Below the pieces are notes generated by a model. It had not been told where the DNA came from. It did no database searches and saw only the letters and a program-made list of their open reading frames with translations. A DNA stretch of 64,000 bases from an uncultured Anaeroplasma sp. (GTDB taxonomy: Bacteria > Bacillota_I > Bacilli_A > Acholeplasmatales > Anaeroplasmataceae): contig CAMEJG010000006.1 of the NCBI GenBank assembly GCA_945919465.1, positions 1 through 64,000 on the forward strand. The letters run 5' to 3'. Made by a program: the position numbers and the translations under genes. Each line of letters starts with the position of its first letter. The first letter of the stretch is position 1. Positions 7,632-18,199 of the stretch are shown piece after piece.

Positions 7632-9424
7632 TATTCCTCAATCCTTATATTATATTTTCTATACCAATAATCTATTTGATATAGATAAGCAAAAAATGAA
7701 GTTTTTCTCATTAATTGACCATACCAAGGAGTCTTTAATTCTTCTTTAGAATTTAATAATTTCATAATTTTTTCAATGTCAAACAATTCATATAATATAC
7801 TATTTTTATCTTCAAGAGTTTTAAGAAGCAATTCCTTTATTTTAGCCTCATAAACTAAAGAATTACTTTTTGGATATGGGCTTTTCTTTCTATTAATAAC
7901 ATCATCTATAACAATTCCTTTATATGCATCTCTTAAAAGCTTTTTTTCCGTTTTATAGCGGTATTTATATTTAAATGGTAAATTATATAAGAATTCAACC
8001 AGATTTTTATCACAAAATGGAACTCTAGCTTCAATTGGAGGTACTGCTCCCATTGTCATTCTATCTTTTCTATCTAATAAGTTTGCCATAAAATATCTTA
8101 TATTAAGATATGTCATTTGACGATGCTTCTTTTCAAAATTATTATCCAATTCATTAATAGGAGCTTCTTTAATAGCATTTTCATATTCGTTAAGTGCATA
8201 TTCACATAAATTAAGTTTTTTTCTCCATTTTGGATTTAATAAAACTTCTCTATCTTTTAAATTTCTAATCCATGGAAATCCTTTTTTTTCTTTTTCTTTA
8301 GAATAAAACCAACTATATCCTGCAAAAAGCTCATCTGCACATTCACCAGATAATGCAACCTTATACTTTTTTGAAATTTCCTCAGAAATATAGATCATAG
8401 ACGAATCTATATCAGTCATTCCAGGTCCATCTTTACAAATTACTGCTCTTTTTAGATTATTTATTAATGTTTCATTATCAATTAATGCAGTATGCAAATT
8501 AGCATTAATTGAATTAGAAACCTTTAATGCATAATCATAATCTCTACTTTTTTCAAATTCATTAGGAATAAAATCCTTTTTATTATCTTCATAATCAATT
8601 GTATAACAATCTAATTTTTCTTTATTTTTTGATACTATCGTAGAAATTATCGAAGAATCTAATCCACCTGAAAGGAAACAAGCAATATCAACATCAGAAA
8701 TCATTTGATTTTTAATTGCATTTGTTAATAGTTCATTTGTCTTATTAACAGCTTCATTGTAGCTTAAATTATTTTTATATGTAGGAATGGTATAATATTG
8801 AATTATTTCATAATTGTTTTTATCATATTTCAAATAACATCCTGGAGGTAATTCATAAATACCTTTATAAATTGTTTTTCCTATACTATGTGAAGGTCCC
8901 ATGGCTAATAATTCTTTAAGACCTTCACTATCAACTACTGCTTCACCCTTAAGCTTCAATATAGCTTTTATTTCACTTGATACAATCAAATCCCCATTAT
9001 CAATAGAATAAAAGACTGGCTTAACTCCAAATGGATCTCTTACAGCATAAACAATATCATTATCAACAAAGACAAATCCATAAATACCATTTAATTTAGA
9101 TAAAGAGTTCATACCTTCCTTATCTAATAATCTTAAAAGAATATTAGTGTCACCAATATTATCATTTATTTCTAATATTTCCTTTAATTCTATAGTATTA
9201 TATAGTTCTCCATTATATATTAAATGTTTATTAATGAGACTCATTGGCTGATGTCCCCCATTCAAATCTACAATAGACAACCTTTCATGCCCAAGCATAT
9301 GAGATGCAGTGAATAGAACTCCCTCCTCATCAGGACCACGATGCTTAAGAGTTCTTAAAGCATCTATAAATAATGTTTCATCTTTTTTACTATAAAAGCT
9401 ACTTTTATATAGTATTCCACACAT
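7631..9424 (-). CDS. asnB: Asparagine synthase (glutamine-hydrolysing)
   Basis: 597-residue AsnB. The N-terminal class II glutaminase begins with the nucleophile Cys2 (MCGILY), with RHRGPDEEG-like KHRGPDEEG and the NGELYN motif. The C-terminal ATP-pyrophosphatase domain carries the PP-loop SGGLDSS at about residue 252. It amidates aspartate with glutamine and ATP. The gene is a normal full-length copy. It is coupled with the GerW-family gene by a one-base overlap; this neighbourhood does not explain a special role. Confidence 0.93.
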   Translation of the reverse strand: MCGILYKSSFYSKKDETLFIDALRTLKHRGPDEEGVLFTASHMLGHERLSIVDLNGGHQPMSLINKHLIYNGELYNTIELKEILEINDNIGDTNILLRLLDKEGMNSLSKLNGIYGFVFVDNDIVYAVRDPFGVKPVFYSIDNGDLIVSSEIKAILKLKGEAVVDSEGLKELLAMGPSHSIGKTIYKGIYELPPGCYLKYDKNNYEIIQYYTIPTYKNNLSYNEAVNKTNELLTNAIKNQMISDVDIACFLSGGLDSSIISTIVSKNKEKLDCYTIDYEDNKKDFIPNEFEKSRDYDYALKVSNSINANLHTALIDNETLINNLKRAVICKDGPGMTDIDSSMIYISEEISKKYKVALSGECADELFAGYSWFYSKEKEKKGFPWIRNLKDREVLLNPKWRKKLNLCEYALNEYENAIKEAPINELDNNFEKKHRQMTYLNIRYFMANLLDRKDRMTMGAVPPIEARVPFCDKNLVEFLYNLPFKYKYRYKTEKKLLRDAYKGIVIDDVINRKKSPYPKSNSLVYEAKIKELLLKTLEDKNSILYELFDIEKIMKLLNSKEELKTPWYGQLMRKTSFFAYLYQIDYWYRKYNIRIEE

Positions 9425-9474
9425 TATCTCAACTCCGATATTATAATATGTGAAATATATTTTAGTGTTACATA

Positions 9475-10686
9475 TTAATCATAGCTCTTAGTTATAATTG
9501 AGGACATATGATCCTTATCAGGATACATAGTACCTGTATTAATATTAAGTAATGCTAATTGCTTCATAATGTAATCTCTATGAACAACAAATATTCTTTC
9601 CTTAGTTACTGTTTTTAAAGGATGATATTCACCAGTTAAATAATTACATAATCCAAATAGAATGAAAGAACCACTTTGAGCAATAATTCTATCATTTATC
9701 ATACCTACCTTAACATGCTTAGGATTTAATAAAACCTCAGGAGTGAAAAAAGAATCATCAAAACATGGCAATTCAGTTTGAACCTCAGCCTTAAATCTTT
9801 TATAGGCGGTAGAATTCTTATATATTGAAGAATCATTTTTCTTTATAGATTCAGTTATTTTTTCATATAACTCTTGCTTATAATTAGTTTCTAAGACTGC
9901 AAGACATGATAATAAGGTTACTGCATTACTATCAGAATATTTAATATTTCTTCTATCTTCAGTCATTAAAATAACCTCACCTATTCCATAATTTTTATTC
10001 TTATAGTTTGTTGGTTTATCACAAGCCATAAATAATGCTACTAATGGATTTGATGTTGTATCTAATAATCTAGTTGGCATTCGATAGTGTTGCATTGTGG
10101 TCAATATTTCTATATATTTTTTACTGGCTAATTCTCTATAAAATTGAGTTTTAAAATCCATATACATAAATGCTTCATTTTCATAATATTTCTTTTTACG
10201 ATATAAAGATGGCACAAGCTCATATTTGTAATAATAATGCCCTCTAAAGAAAGCTTCCTTATCTATATAATTAGATAATATTTTCTCAATAGAAGAAATA
10301 TAATCTTGAACATTTCCAACAATATAATTACCATTAGGAAGATTGCAAATAGATGCTAAATATTCTAATACCTCTCCACCAGTAAATAGCTCAAATTCAC
10401 TTTGTAAAGATAAATCATCTAAAGTTAGATATTCTATATTATCTAATTGATTAGTTAAGGCTACTGCATATATAAAACAATTATCTCTTTTTATTTTATA
10501 AAGATTATTACCTATAAATGAATTATTTATATTAACATTATCTTCATTAATATTAATTTCACAATATTCATTTATTTCTAATTCTTTATTTATTCTTTCA
10601 CTAAAAAAGAAAGAACCAAAATCCTTGTCTGTAAAAAATGACCCCTTAGTTTTTATATTATTAATATAACAATTATATATTTTCAT
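9475..10686 (-). CDS. FRG-domain protein
   Basis: 403-residue protein with a central FRG domain: AFFRGHYYYKYELVPSLYR-like start (about residue 140) and QHYRMPTRLLDTTSNP (about 200). FRG domains are of unknown biochemical activity and occur in proteins linked to phage defence and toxin-like contexts as well as housekeeping islands. The first 120 residues are beta-rich and unrecognised. No signal peptide or membrane segment was seen. The gene is flanked by asnB (50-base gap) and comEC, with no obvious antitoxin or defence partner. Confidence 0.72.
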   Translation of the reverse strand: MKIYNCYINNIKTKGSFFTDKDFGSFFFSERINKELEINEYCEININEDNVNINNSFIGNNLYKIKRDNCFIYAVALTNQLDNIEYLTLDDLSLQSEFELFTGGEVLEYLASICNLPNGNYIVGNVQDYISSIEKILSNYIDKEAFFRGHYYYKYELVPSLYRKKKYYENEAFMYMDFKTQFYRELASKKYIEILTTMQHYRMPTRLLDTTSNPLVALFMACDKPTNYKNKNYGIGEVILMTEDRRNIKYSDSNAVTLLSCLAVLETNYKQELYEKITESIKKNDSSIYKNSTAYKRFKAEVQTELPCFDDSFFTPEVLLNPKHVKVGMINDRIIAQSGSFILFGLCNYLTGEYHPLKTVTKERIFVVHRDYIMKQLALLNINTGTMYPDKDHMSSIITKSYD

Positions 10687-10720
10687 AGGAAACCCTCCTC
10701 ATTTTCTTAATTTTACCATA

Positions 10721-12832
10721 TTATCGATAATTTTGTATGAAATATTTATTTTTAGTAATATAAATATTAATATTTCCACTATACCTAGTTTCATAAACAA
10801 TACTAATATTATTTAATCTTTTAATAATATCAACATCCGGTAAATTATATATATTATTTAATCCTACTGAAACTATTGAATAATCGGGATTAACCTCATT
10901 TAAAAATTCAACACTTGATGAAGTATTAGATGCATGATGAGCCACCTTCAAAATATCACACTTTAATTTTTTCGAATATAAATTAACAATATCTTTTTCT
11001 TCTTCTATTGTCATATCACCTGTAAATAATACTCTTGTATTATTAATGTTTAATATAAAAACAATAGAATTACTATTTAATTCATCATAATTATTTATAG
11101 GACCAATAAATTCTAAAATTGATTCTCCTAAATTAATATTTTTACCATTACTAATAGCTATTTTATTATTATAATTTATTAATAATTTTTCCATTTCATA
11201 ATCATATTTTGAATATAAAATATTATCTACATCAAAATAATCTAATATTTTATCATAATCCTTTATATGATCATTATCTGAATGGGTCAATATTAAATAA
11301 TTTATTTTTTTTATTCCCATATTTTTTATATAATCAAATGAATTATAACAATCAACTGCTATTACTCCTGTATTATGAGCTAAAGAAATTAGGGCTCCAT
11401 CACCCTGTCCAACATCAATAAAGGTAATTTTAGTATATGGATTCAAATAATTAATATTTAAATATATAGTAACAGTGGAAATAAATAAAGATAAAGGAAT
11501 TAATTTAAATTTGTTTTTAGTTCTAAAAACAATATATATAATCCAAAATAAATAATATATTAGACCGTAATATATTGAAAAAGTTTTAATTGGAATTGAG
11601 GGACTAATACTTGAAAGAGCTTCTATATAATAATTAAAGAAAATAAATATATATTTTAATATATAATCTGAATAAGGAAACAGTAATATTAAATAACATA
11701 TAGGTAATAATACTATTGAAATAATTGATAATAATGGGGAAATAATAAATGATATTAATGTAATTTTATTATTTATACCTGTAACAAATGGTAAAGTAGA
11801 AAAATATATTAATAAATATGTTTCATAGCTTCTTGAAAGCTTTGTTTTAGATTTTAATAGATCGTTTGAATATATTAAAATAAAACTTACTAGATATGAT
11901 AATATAAAACCTAATTGATAAAACTGATATGGATTTATTATTATCATAATCATAAATGAAATAGAGAAAATATCTAATCTAGTATAGTGAGTATTTCCTT
12001 TTTTATTCATTTGTCCTAATAATAAAAATAGTAAAGCTCGTAAAGCTGAGCTTGGAGCTCCTATTATAATCACATAAATAGTTATTATGATTAATGGAAT
12101 TTTTTTACTAGCCCTATGAAAAAAATAAAGATATAAAATAGAAATAATTTTATATAAAAATAAAATATGCATTCCGCTTACTGCTACTATATGAGAGATT
12201 CCTAATAAAGAGTACCCATCCTTTATAGAAGAATCAAATACATTTTCTGCAAATATTAAAGCTGAAAGATATTGATATGATTCTTCACTTATTATATTTT
12301 TATAATTTTTTAAAATATTATACTTAATCATATTAATATGAAAGCCTGGTGATTCTTTCATTATTTCTTTTTCTTTAGCTTGATAATATATTCCTTTTGA
12401 AAATAAATAATCCTTATAACTAAAATCTTCATCATAGGACTTATCACTTATTTTTGTAAACTCAATTTCTACATTAATATAATTTCCTGTATTTTGAGAA
12501 TGTTTATAGCTTATTATTCTAATCCTACCATTAATGGTAGCTAGAACATAAGAATTCTCACTATCAACATCACAAATAACTCCAGTATAAATACCATTAG
12601 ATAATTCTTGATGAAATATATTTATTGTAAAAAATCTAACAAATACTAATACTATTATAATTAATGAAGGAAGAAATATTTCTTTCTTTTTGATTAAGAA
12701 AATTAAATATATGCCTAACACAATAAATAAAAAATAATATCTTAAGGAAAGAATAAATAAAATAATTGTAATTACTAAATAATGAAGGTTATTTAATAGT
12801 GGCTTGTTCCTTAATGTGTTCAATAACCTCAT
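10721..12832 (-). CDS. comEC: ComEC/Rec2 DNA-uptake channel protein
   Basis: 703-residue competence membrane protein. Membrane helices at the N-terminus are followed by an extracellular OB-like domain (about 70-150), the competence core with GISHIVAVSGMHILFL (about 208-223) and a hydrophobic block. The C-terminal metallo-beta-lactamase-like nuclease domain carries IDVGQGDGALISL, THSDNDHIKD, FTGDMT and VAHHAS. It transports single-stranded DNA across the membrane. It overlaps the end of comEA by 44 bases, as a translationally coupled pair. No pilin genes lie nearby, so competence cannot be judged from this window. Confidence 0.9.
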   Translation of the reverse strand: MRLLNTLRNKPLLNNLHYLVITIILFILSLRYYFLFIVLGIYLIFLIKKKEIFLPSLIIIVLVFVRFFTINIFHQELSNGIYTGVICDVDSENSYVLATINGRIRIISYKHSQNTGNYINVEIEFTKISDKSYDEDFSYKDYLFSKGIYYQAKEKEIMKESPGFHINMIKYNILKNYKNIISEESYQYLSALIFAENVFDSSIKDGYSLLGISHIVAVSGMHILFLYKIISILYLYFFHRASKKIPLIIITIYVIIIGAPSSALRALLFLLLGQMNKKGNTHYTRLDIFSISFMIMIIINPYQFYQLGFILSYLVSFILIYSNDLLKSKTKLSRSYETYLLIYFSTLPFVTGINNKITLISFIISPLLSIISIVLLPICYLILLFPYSDYILKYIFIFFNYYIEALSSISPSIPIKTFSIYYGLIYYLFWIIYIVFRTKNKFKLIPLSLFISTVTIYLNINYLNPYTKITFIDVGQGDGALISLAHNTGVIAVDCYNSFDYIKNMGIKKINYLILTHSDNDHIKDYDKILDYFDVDNILYSKYDYEMEKLLINYNNKIAISNGKNINLGESILEFIGPINNYDELNSNSIVFILNINNTRVLFTGDMTIEEEKDIVNLYSKKLKCDILKVAHHASNTSSSVEFLNEVNPDYSIVSVGLNNIYNLPDVDIIKRLNNISIVYETRYSGNINIYITKNKYFIQNYR

Positions 12833-13355
12833 ATGAAACTCCTAAAAAACTTTTTAATTCTTCAAAGCTTGTGAATTTTTCTTCCTTAAGTCTATCAATG
12901 ATTCTATAGGCTCTTTTTTCTCCTATACCATATAAAGAGATTAGCTCAAAGTATACTCCATCATTAATATTAATCTTTTTTTCTTTTGAATCAGAAATAA
13001 TAATATTTTCAATTTCTTCTTTATTTAGAGAATATTTATCATTAGTTTCAATAATGATAATAGTATCCTCATAATATCTTTTAGCTAAATTAGAATCAAT
13101 GATACTATAATCATTTAAATATGGTTTAATTGAATTAATGATGTAACGATAGGTTTGACCTTTAGGTATTTGAATATTTATTTCATCAATAACCTCACCT
13201 GTTACAGTTATAGTTATTAATGATGAGTTACTTGTTGTAGTTTCATTTTTACTAGCTGATATACCATTATTCTTTGGAATGTAAAAATAAATTGTAATTC
13301 CAATAGTTATAACAATAATTAATATTGCTAAAATAATTTCTGTTTTTTTCTTCAT
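12789..13355 (-). CDS. comEA: ComEA-like DNA-binding protein
   Basis: 188 residues: an N-terminal membrane anchor (about 8-27), a Ser/Thr/Asn-rich linker, an SLBB-like region (ITVTGEVI to about residue 115) and a C-terminal helix-hairpin-helix domain (KININDGVYFELISLYGIG, then FTSFEELKSFLGV). It binds incoming double-stranded DNA outside the membrane and passes it to ComEC, whose gene overlaps its 3' end. Confidence 0.88.
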   Translation of the reverse strand: MKKKTEIILAILIIVITIGITIYFYIPKNNGISASKNETTTSNSSLITITVTGEVIDEINIQIPKGQTYRYIINSIKPYLNDYSIIDSNLAKRYYEDTIIIIETNDKYSLNKEEIENIIISDSKEKKININDGVYFELISLYGIGEKRAYRIIDRLKEEKFTSFEELKSFLGVSYEVIEHIKEQATIK

Positions 13356-13411
13356 AAAAAAAATCCTCCTATAATAATAATAGAAAGATTTTTCAGAAAT
13401 TTTTGATTTTT

Positions 13412-13939
13412 TTAAAAAAAATGTTGAAATATTATATTTTTTTCAAGAGAATAGACTGAAATTGTATTTTCATCCATTATTGCATATCCTCTTTTAGTTC
13501 CATTTTTAGGAATAGTAATACTTCCTGGATTAATATATATAATATTATTTTCAATATGATAATCAGTAATATGAGTATGACCATATAATACTATATCTGG
13601 AGTACCTTTATATTCATCTAAATGATGACCATGTTCAAGATGACATTTTTTACCATTGATATTTAAATCTAAATAATCATGGATTTTGAATGATAATACC
13701 ATTTGGTCTACCTCAGCTTCACAATTTCCTTTAACGCATAATATCTTATCACTTAATGGATTTAACAATGATATTACCTTTTTTGGATTATAAAATGGGG
13801 GTAAGTCATTTCTTGGGCCGTGGTATAAAATATCTCCAAGGCATAAAATATAATCACATTTTTCTTCATTAAATATTCTTATTAATGCTTCTACTGAATC
13901 AGAAGCACCATGAATATCTGATACAATTAAATATTTCAT
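13412..13939 (-). CDS. YfcE/MJ0936-family metallophosphoesterase
   Basis: 175-residue calcineurin-like phosphodiesterase with all metal motifs: SDIHG (residues 7-11), LGDILYHGPRND, KGNCEAEVD and LYGHTHI. The family acts on artificial phosphodiesters; the physiological substrate is not established. The start overlaps the MarR stop by 4 bases, so the two genes are translated together. Confidence 0.85.
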   Translation of the reverse strand: MKYLIVSDIHGASDSVEALIRIFNEEKCDYILCLGDILYHGPRNDLPPFYNPKKVISLLNPLSDKILCVKGNCEAEVDQMVLSFKIHDYLDLNINGKKCHLEHGHHLDEYKGTPDIVLYGHTHITDYHIENNIIYINPGSITIPKNGTKRGYAIMDENTISVYSLEKNIIFQHFF

Positions 13940-14394
13940 TTAGACTCTATAGCTCCATTCATTAATAATAAAGCATTATAAATATTATTAAATTCCTCAT
14001 CAGTAAAAGAATCAAAAATTGGCCAGGTAAAATCACATATATCTGTAACTATATTTGATAATATTTTTTTACTTTTATCTGTTAATAAAACATTAAATAC
14101 CCTCGCATCATCCTTACTTTGAAATTTTGCAAGAAATCCCTTTGATATTAATCTATTTACTAATGGAGAAATAGTATTTGTAGATTTATTTAATCTTTTA
14201 CAAATATCAGTTATTTTTGTCTCATTAGGATTATGATAAATATCTAATACAATTATTGCTTGAATAGAGGATAATCCATAAGGAGCACATAAAATATCTC
14301 TCATATTTGAAAAATAATTTGTGATTGCTTTTAACATATCAATAACTTGATTTCGTGTTTCTTTATTATTTTCTATCATATATATCAACCTCAA
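13936..14394 (-). CDS. MarR-family transcriptional regulator
   Basis: 152-residue winged-helix regulator: ITDICKRLNKSTNTISPLVNRLISKGFLAK is the recognition helix and wing lead-in, followed by KDDARVFNVLLTDKSK. It is coupled to the phosphodiesterase gene. No clear operator palindrome was identified. Ligand unknown. Confidence 0.82.
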   Translation of the reverse strand: MRLIYMIENNKETRNQVIDMLKAITNYFSNMRDILCAPYGLSSIQAIIVLDIYHNPNETKITDICKRLNKSTNTISPLVNRLISKGFLAKFQSKDDARVFNVLLTDKSKKILSNIVTDICDFTWPIFDSFTDEEFNNIYNALLLMNGAIESK

Positions 14395-14441
14395 TGCAAA
14401 TTATATCATAATTAGATATTATTTCAATATAAGATGAAAAA

Positions 14442-14468
14442 TAAGGAGGAAAATCACTTTCCTCCTTA
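14442..14468 (-). terminator. Terminator after nifJ
   Basis: An 8-bp stem AAGGAGGA / TCCTCCTT with a 9-base loop and a minus-strand T-rich tail lies 13 bases after the PFOR stop. Confidence 0.82.
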
Positions 14469-14480
14469 AAAATTTACTTA

Positions 14481-17400
14481 TTACTTATTAGGATATTCTT
14501 TATTAGCTAAAGATACATAATTAGCGTAACGCTTTTGTGCATCCTTTAGGTTCCATTCAAGTAATTCTTGAGCCTTAGTTGGATTAACCTTAACTAATTG
14601 TGCATAACGTCCTTCATTCATTAAGAAGTCATTATACTTAGACCAATCTGGTTCTTTAGAATCCATAGTAAATGGGTTCTTTCCTTCTTTTGCAAGATCA
14701 GGATTAAATCTAAATGTTGGCCAATAACCACATTCAGTAGCCTTCTTAGCCTCCATTTGAGACATAAATAGACCCTTCTTAATGTTATGAGCGATACATG
14801 GTGCATAACAAATTACTACTGATGGTCCATCATATGCTTCAGCTTCCTTTAGAGCCTTAACAACTTGATTTTGGTTATAACCATGACATACTGTAGCAAC
14901 ATATACATGACCATATGACATAGCAATTGAAGCTAAATCCTTCTTGAATGTTGGCTTTCCTGCTGCAGCAAACTTTGCAATGGCACCTGTACGAGATGAC
15001 TTAGAAGCTTGTCCACCTGTGTTAGAATATACTTCAGTATCTACAATTAAGATATTTACATCTTGGTTATTTGCGATAACATGGTCTAATCCACCATAAC
15101 CGATATCATAAGCCCAACCATCACCACCGATGATCCATTGAGAAACTTTAACTAGGTAGTCTTTTAATGATAAGATTTCCTTAGCATATGGTGCATCGAT
15201 AGCCTCCATAGCAGCTACAATCTTTGGAGCTAATTCCTTAGTCTTTTCGCCACTCTTACGATTTAAAATCCACTCATCACATAATTCTTGAGCTTCAACT
15301 GGCATTTGTTCCTTATTAAGAGCCATTATTGTTTGAATTCTATCTCTTAATGTTTCAACAGCCATTCTCATACCAAATCCAAATTCAGCGTTATCCTCAA
15401 ATAATGAGTTAGCCCAAGCTGGACCACGGCCTTCACTATTTGTAGTATATGGGCTTGATGGATATGAACCAGAATAAATTGATGTACATCCTGTAGCATT
15501 AGCTACCATCATTCTATCACCAAATAATTGAGAAACAGCCTTAACATATGGAGTCTCACCACAACCACCACAAGCTCCTGAGAATTCAAATAATGGTTGA
15601 GAGAATTGAAGATTCTTAGCATTATTAGTACCAGCAACCTCACGCTTATATGTTACATTATTTGCAAAGTAATCAAAAATTACTTCTTCTTTATTTTCAC
15701 GAGACTTAGCCATTGTATGAGAAGTTAAAGCAGGTTGCTTAGTTACAGTACCATCTTCATTCTTAACTGGCTTACCTGGACATACTGTTAAGCAGACACC
15801 ACAGCCTGTACAATCTAATGTAGAAATAGCTAAGCTATACTTATAGCCCTTAAATCCAGTTGCTTCAAGGAATTGTGCATTTTCAGGTGCATTTTTAACT
15901 TCCTCCTCAGTACATAGGAATGGACGGATACATGCATGTGGACATACGAATGCACATTGGTTACATTGGATACACTTAGAAGAATCCCAAGCAGGTACGT
16001 CTGTTGCAACACCACGCTTTTCATATGCTGCAGTACCTTGTGGCATATGGCAATCATCACCAAATTTAGCAAATGCAGAAAGTGGTAATGAATCACCCTT
16101 AATTGAATTAATTACATCAGCAATTTCTCTTACGAATACTGGACGAGTAGTATCTACTGGCTTAACATCATCAGATAAGTTAGCCCATTCAGGCTTTACC
16201 TCAACTTCAACAAGGCGAGAACCACCTAAATCAATTGCCTTATGGTTTTGATCTACTAATTCTTGACCCTTCTTTAAATAAGTCTTAGTAGCAAATTCCT
16301 TCATATGAGTCTTAGCTTCTTCATAATCCATAATTTGTTCATTTAATTTGAAGAATGCTGATTGCATAATAGTATTAACACCTAAGCCTGGACGGAATCC
16401 ACATTCTCTTGCAGCTTGGTTAGCAGCAATTATATAGAATTTAGCATGCTTTTGTGCTAATAATCTCTTATATTTATTAGGTAATCTTTGTTCAATGTGG
16501 TCCTTGTCAACTACTGTATTTAATAGGAATGTACCACCATCACGTAAACCATCAATCATATCAAACTTATCTAGATATGCATCTAGTGAACATGATACAA
16601 AGTGAGGTTGATTTACTAAATATGTTGAACGAATTGGTTTCTTAGAGAAACGTAAATGTAATCTTGTAGAACCTCCTGACTTCTTAGAGTCATAAGCTGC
16701 ATAGCTTTGAGAATAGAATTCAGTATAGTCACCAACAATCTTAGAAATATTCTTACAAGCACCAACTGTACCATCTGAACCTAAACCGAAGAATAGTAAT
16801 TCTGTAGTAGTTGGGTCTGCAACGTCAATTGTTTCACCAAGAGGTAAATTAGTATTGTCGATATCATCATCAATACCTATTACGAAATGATCTGTTGGTT
16901 TTCTCTTCTTTAAGTTATCAAATACAGACTTAACCATTGTTGGAGTAGTATCCTTACTTGATAGACCATAACGACCACCAACGATAACAGGTGCATTATC
17001 AACACCATTAAATGCTGCTTGTACATCTAAGCATAAAGGCTCATATAAAGCTCCTTGCTCAATTGTACGATCTAATACTGCAATCTTTTTAACAGTCTTA
17101 GGTAATGCAGCTAAGAATTTCTTATATACAAATGGACGATATAGATGTACCTCTAGTACACCAACCTTTTCTCCCTTAGCTGTTAAATAATCTACTACTT
17201 CTTCAGCACATTGATTAACTGAACCCATAGCTACAATAACACGTGTAGCCTTAGGATCACCATAATATTGATATGGAGTATATTTACGTCCTGTAGCCTT
17301 TGAAATAGCTTTCATATACTTTTCAACAATTGGATATACCTTAGTATAGTTCTTAGCTTGAAGCTCTCTTGTTTGGAAGTATACATCATCATTTTGTGCA

Positions 17401-18056
17401 GTACCACGAGTCTTAGGATGAGCAGGATTTAAAGCATTTGCTCTAAATTCTTCTACCTTTTCCTTATTTAATAATTTATCAAATACTGCATAATCAATTG
17501 GCTCTACAGTATTAACTTCATGAGAAGTTCTAAATCCATCAAAGAAATGTAGGAATGGAATACTAGATTCAATTGCTGCTAAGTGTGCAACACCTGCTAA
17601 ATCCATAACCTCTTGAACTGAGTTAGAGCATAGTAATGCGAAACCAGTTTGACGACATGCCATAACATCCTGATGGTCACCAAAAATTGCAAGTGATTGT
17701 GCTGCTAGTGTACGTGCAGATACATGAATTACTCCTGGTAAACATTCACCAGCTATTTTATACATATTAGGAATCTTTAATAATAATCCTTGTGATGCAG
17801 TATATGTTGTTGTTAATGCACCAGCTTGTAAAGATCCGTGAACAGTTCCTGCTGCTCCTCCTTCAGATTGCATTTCTACAATCTTTACAGGCATTCCAAA
17901 TAAATTTTTCTTGCCTCCAGCTGCCCATTCATCTGTATACTCAGCCATTGGAGATGACGGAGTGATAGGATAAATACCAGCTACTTCTGTAAATGCGTAT
18001 GATGAATATGCTGCTGCATAATTTCCATCAATAGCCATTCTTTTATTCTTGCTCAT
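14481..18056 (-). CDS. nifJ: Pyruvate:ferredoxin (flavodoxin) oxidoreductase
   Basis: 1191-residue single-chain PFOR, full length; converts pyruvate and CoA to acetyl-CoA, CO2 and reduced ferredoxin. Domain order is as expected: domain I (GIYPITPSSPMAEYTDEW), gamma domain, 2x4Fe-4S ferredoxin domain (CIQCNQCAFVCPHAC and CTGCGVCLTVCP, about 680-760), and the TPP-binding domain with CGGCGETPY and GGDGWAYDIGYGG. An additional cysteine binds the proximal cluster in VCYAPC. It is an oxygen-sensitive enzyme, so an anaerobe is implied. It is monocistronic, with its own promoter and terminator. Confidence 0.96.
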   Translation of the reverse strand: MSKNKRMAIDGNYAAAYSSYAFTEVAGIYPITPSSPMAEYTDEWAAGGKKNLFGMPVKIVEMQSEGGAAGTVHGSLQAGALTTTYTASQGLLLKIPNMYKIAGECLPGVIHVSARTLAAQSLAIFGDHQDVMACRQTGFALLCSNSVQEVMDLAGVAHLAAIESSIPFLHFFDGFRTSHEVNTVEPIDYAVFDKLLNKEKVEEFRANALNPAHPKTRGTAQNDDVYFQTRELQAKNYTKVYPIVEKYMKAISKATGRKYTPYQYYGDPKATRVIVAMGSVNQCAEEVVDYLTAKGEKVGVLEVHLYRPFVYKKFLAALPKTVKKIAVLDRTIEQGALYEPLCLDVQAAFNGVDNAPVIVGGRYGLSSKDTTPTMVKSVFDNLKKRKPTDHFVIGIDDDIDNTNLPLGETIDVADPTTTELLFFGLGSDGTVGACKNISKIVGDYTEFYSQSYAAYDSKKSGGSTRLHLRFSKKPIRSTYLVNQPHFVSCSLDAYLDKFDMIDGLRDGGTFLLNTVVDKDHIEQRLPNKYKRLLAQKHAKFYIIAANQAARECGFRPGLGVNTIMQSAFFKLNEQIMDYEEAKTHMKEFATKTYLKKGQELVDQNHKAIDLGGSRLVEVEVKPEWANLSDDVKPVDTTRPVFVREIADVINSIKGDSLPLSAFAKFGDDCHMPQGTAAYEKRGVATDVPAWDSSKCIQCNQCAFVCPHACIRPFLCTEEEVKNAPENAQFLEATGFKGYKYSLAISTLDCTGCGVCLTVCPGKPVKNEDGTVTKQPALTSHTMAKSRENKEEVIFDYFANNVTYKREVAGTNNAKNLQFSQPLFEFSGACGGCGETPYVKAVSQLFGDRMMVANATGCTSIYSGSYPSSPYTTNSEGRGPAWANSLFEDNAEFGFGMRMAVETLRDRIQTIMALNKEQMPVEAQELCDEWILNRKSGEKTKELAPKIVAAMEAIDAPYAKEILSLKDYLVKVSQWIIGGDGWAYDIGYGGLDHVIANNQDVNILIVDTEVYSNTGGQASKSSRTGAIAKFAAAGKPTFKKDLASIAMSYGHVYVATVCHGYNQNQVVKALKEAEAYDGPSVVICYAPCIAHNIKKGLFMSQMEAKKATECGYWPTFRFNPDLAKEGKNPFTMDSKEPDWSKYNDFLMNEGRYAQLVKVNPTKAQELLEWNLKDAQKRYANYVSLANKEYPNK

Positions 18057-18089
18057 GTTGTTCCCCCTTATGAGTTAATTTACATATTA

Positions 18090-18118
18090 ATTATAAAACT
18101 TTTAGAATAAATAATCAA
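18090..18118 (-). promoter_or_regulatory. Sigma-A promoter for nifJ
   Basis: On the minus strand TTGATT (18113-18118) and TATAAT (18090-18095) are separated by 17 bases, about 34 bases before the ATG, with AAGGGGGAA as the ribosome site. A near-consensus strong promoter. Confidence 0.7.
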
Positions 18119-18199
18119 TAATTAGAAGTCGAAATTTAAAGCGTTTGCAATTTTTTTAAAGCATTAATAATAAAATATAAATATTTTATAAGAAAAAAT

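Noticed and set aside
14621-16096. Short minus-strand open frames inside nifJ (61 and 88 codons)
   Set aside because: Both are out of frame within the intact PFOR gene and have no ribosome site or recognisable family.
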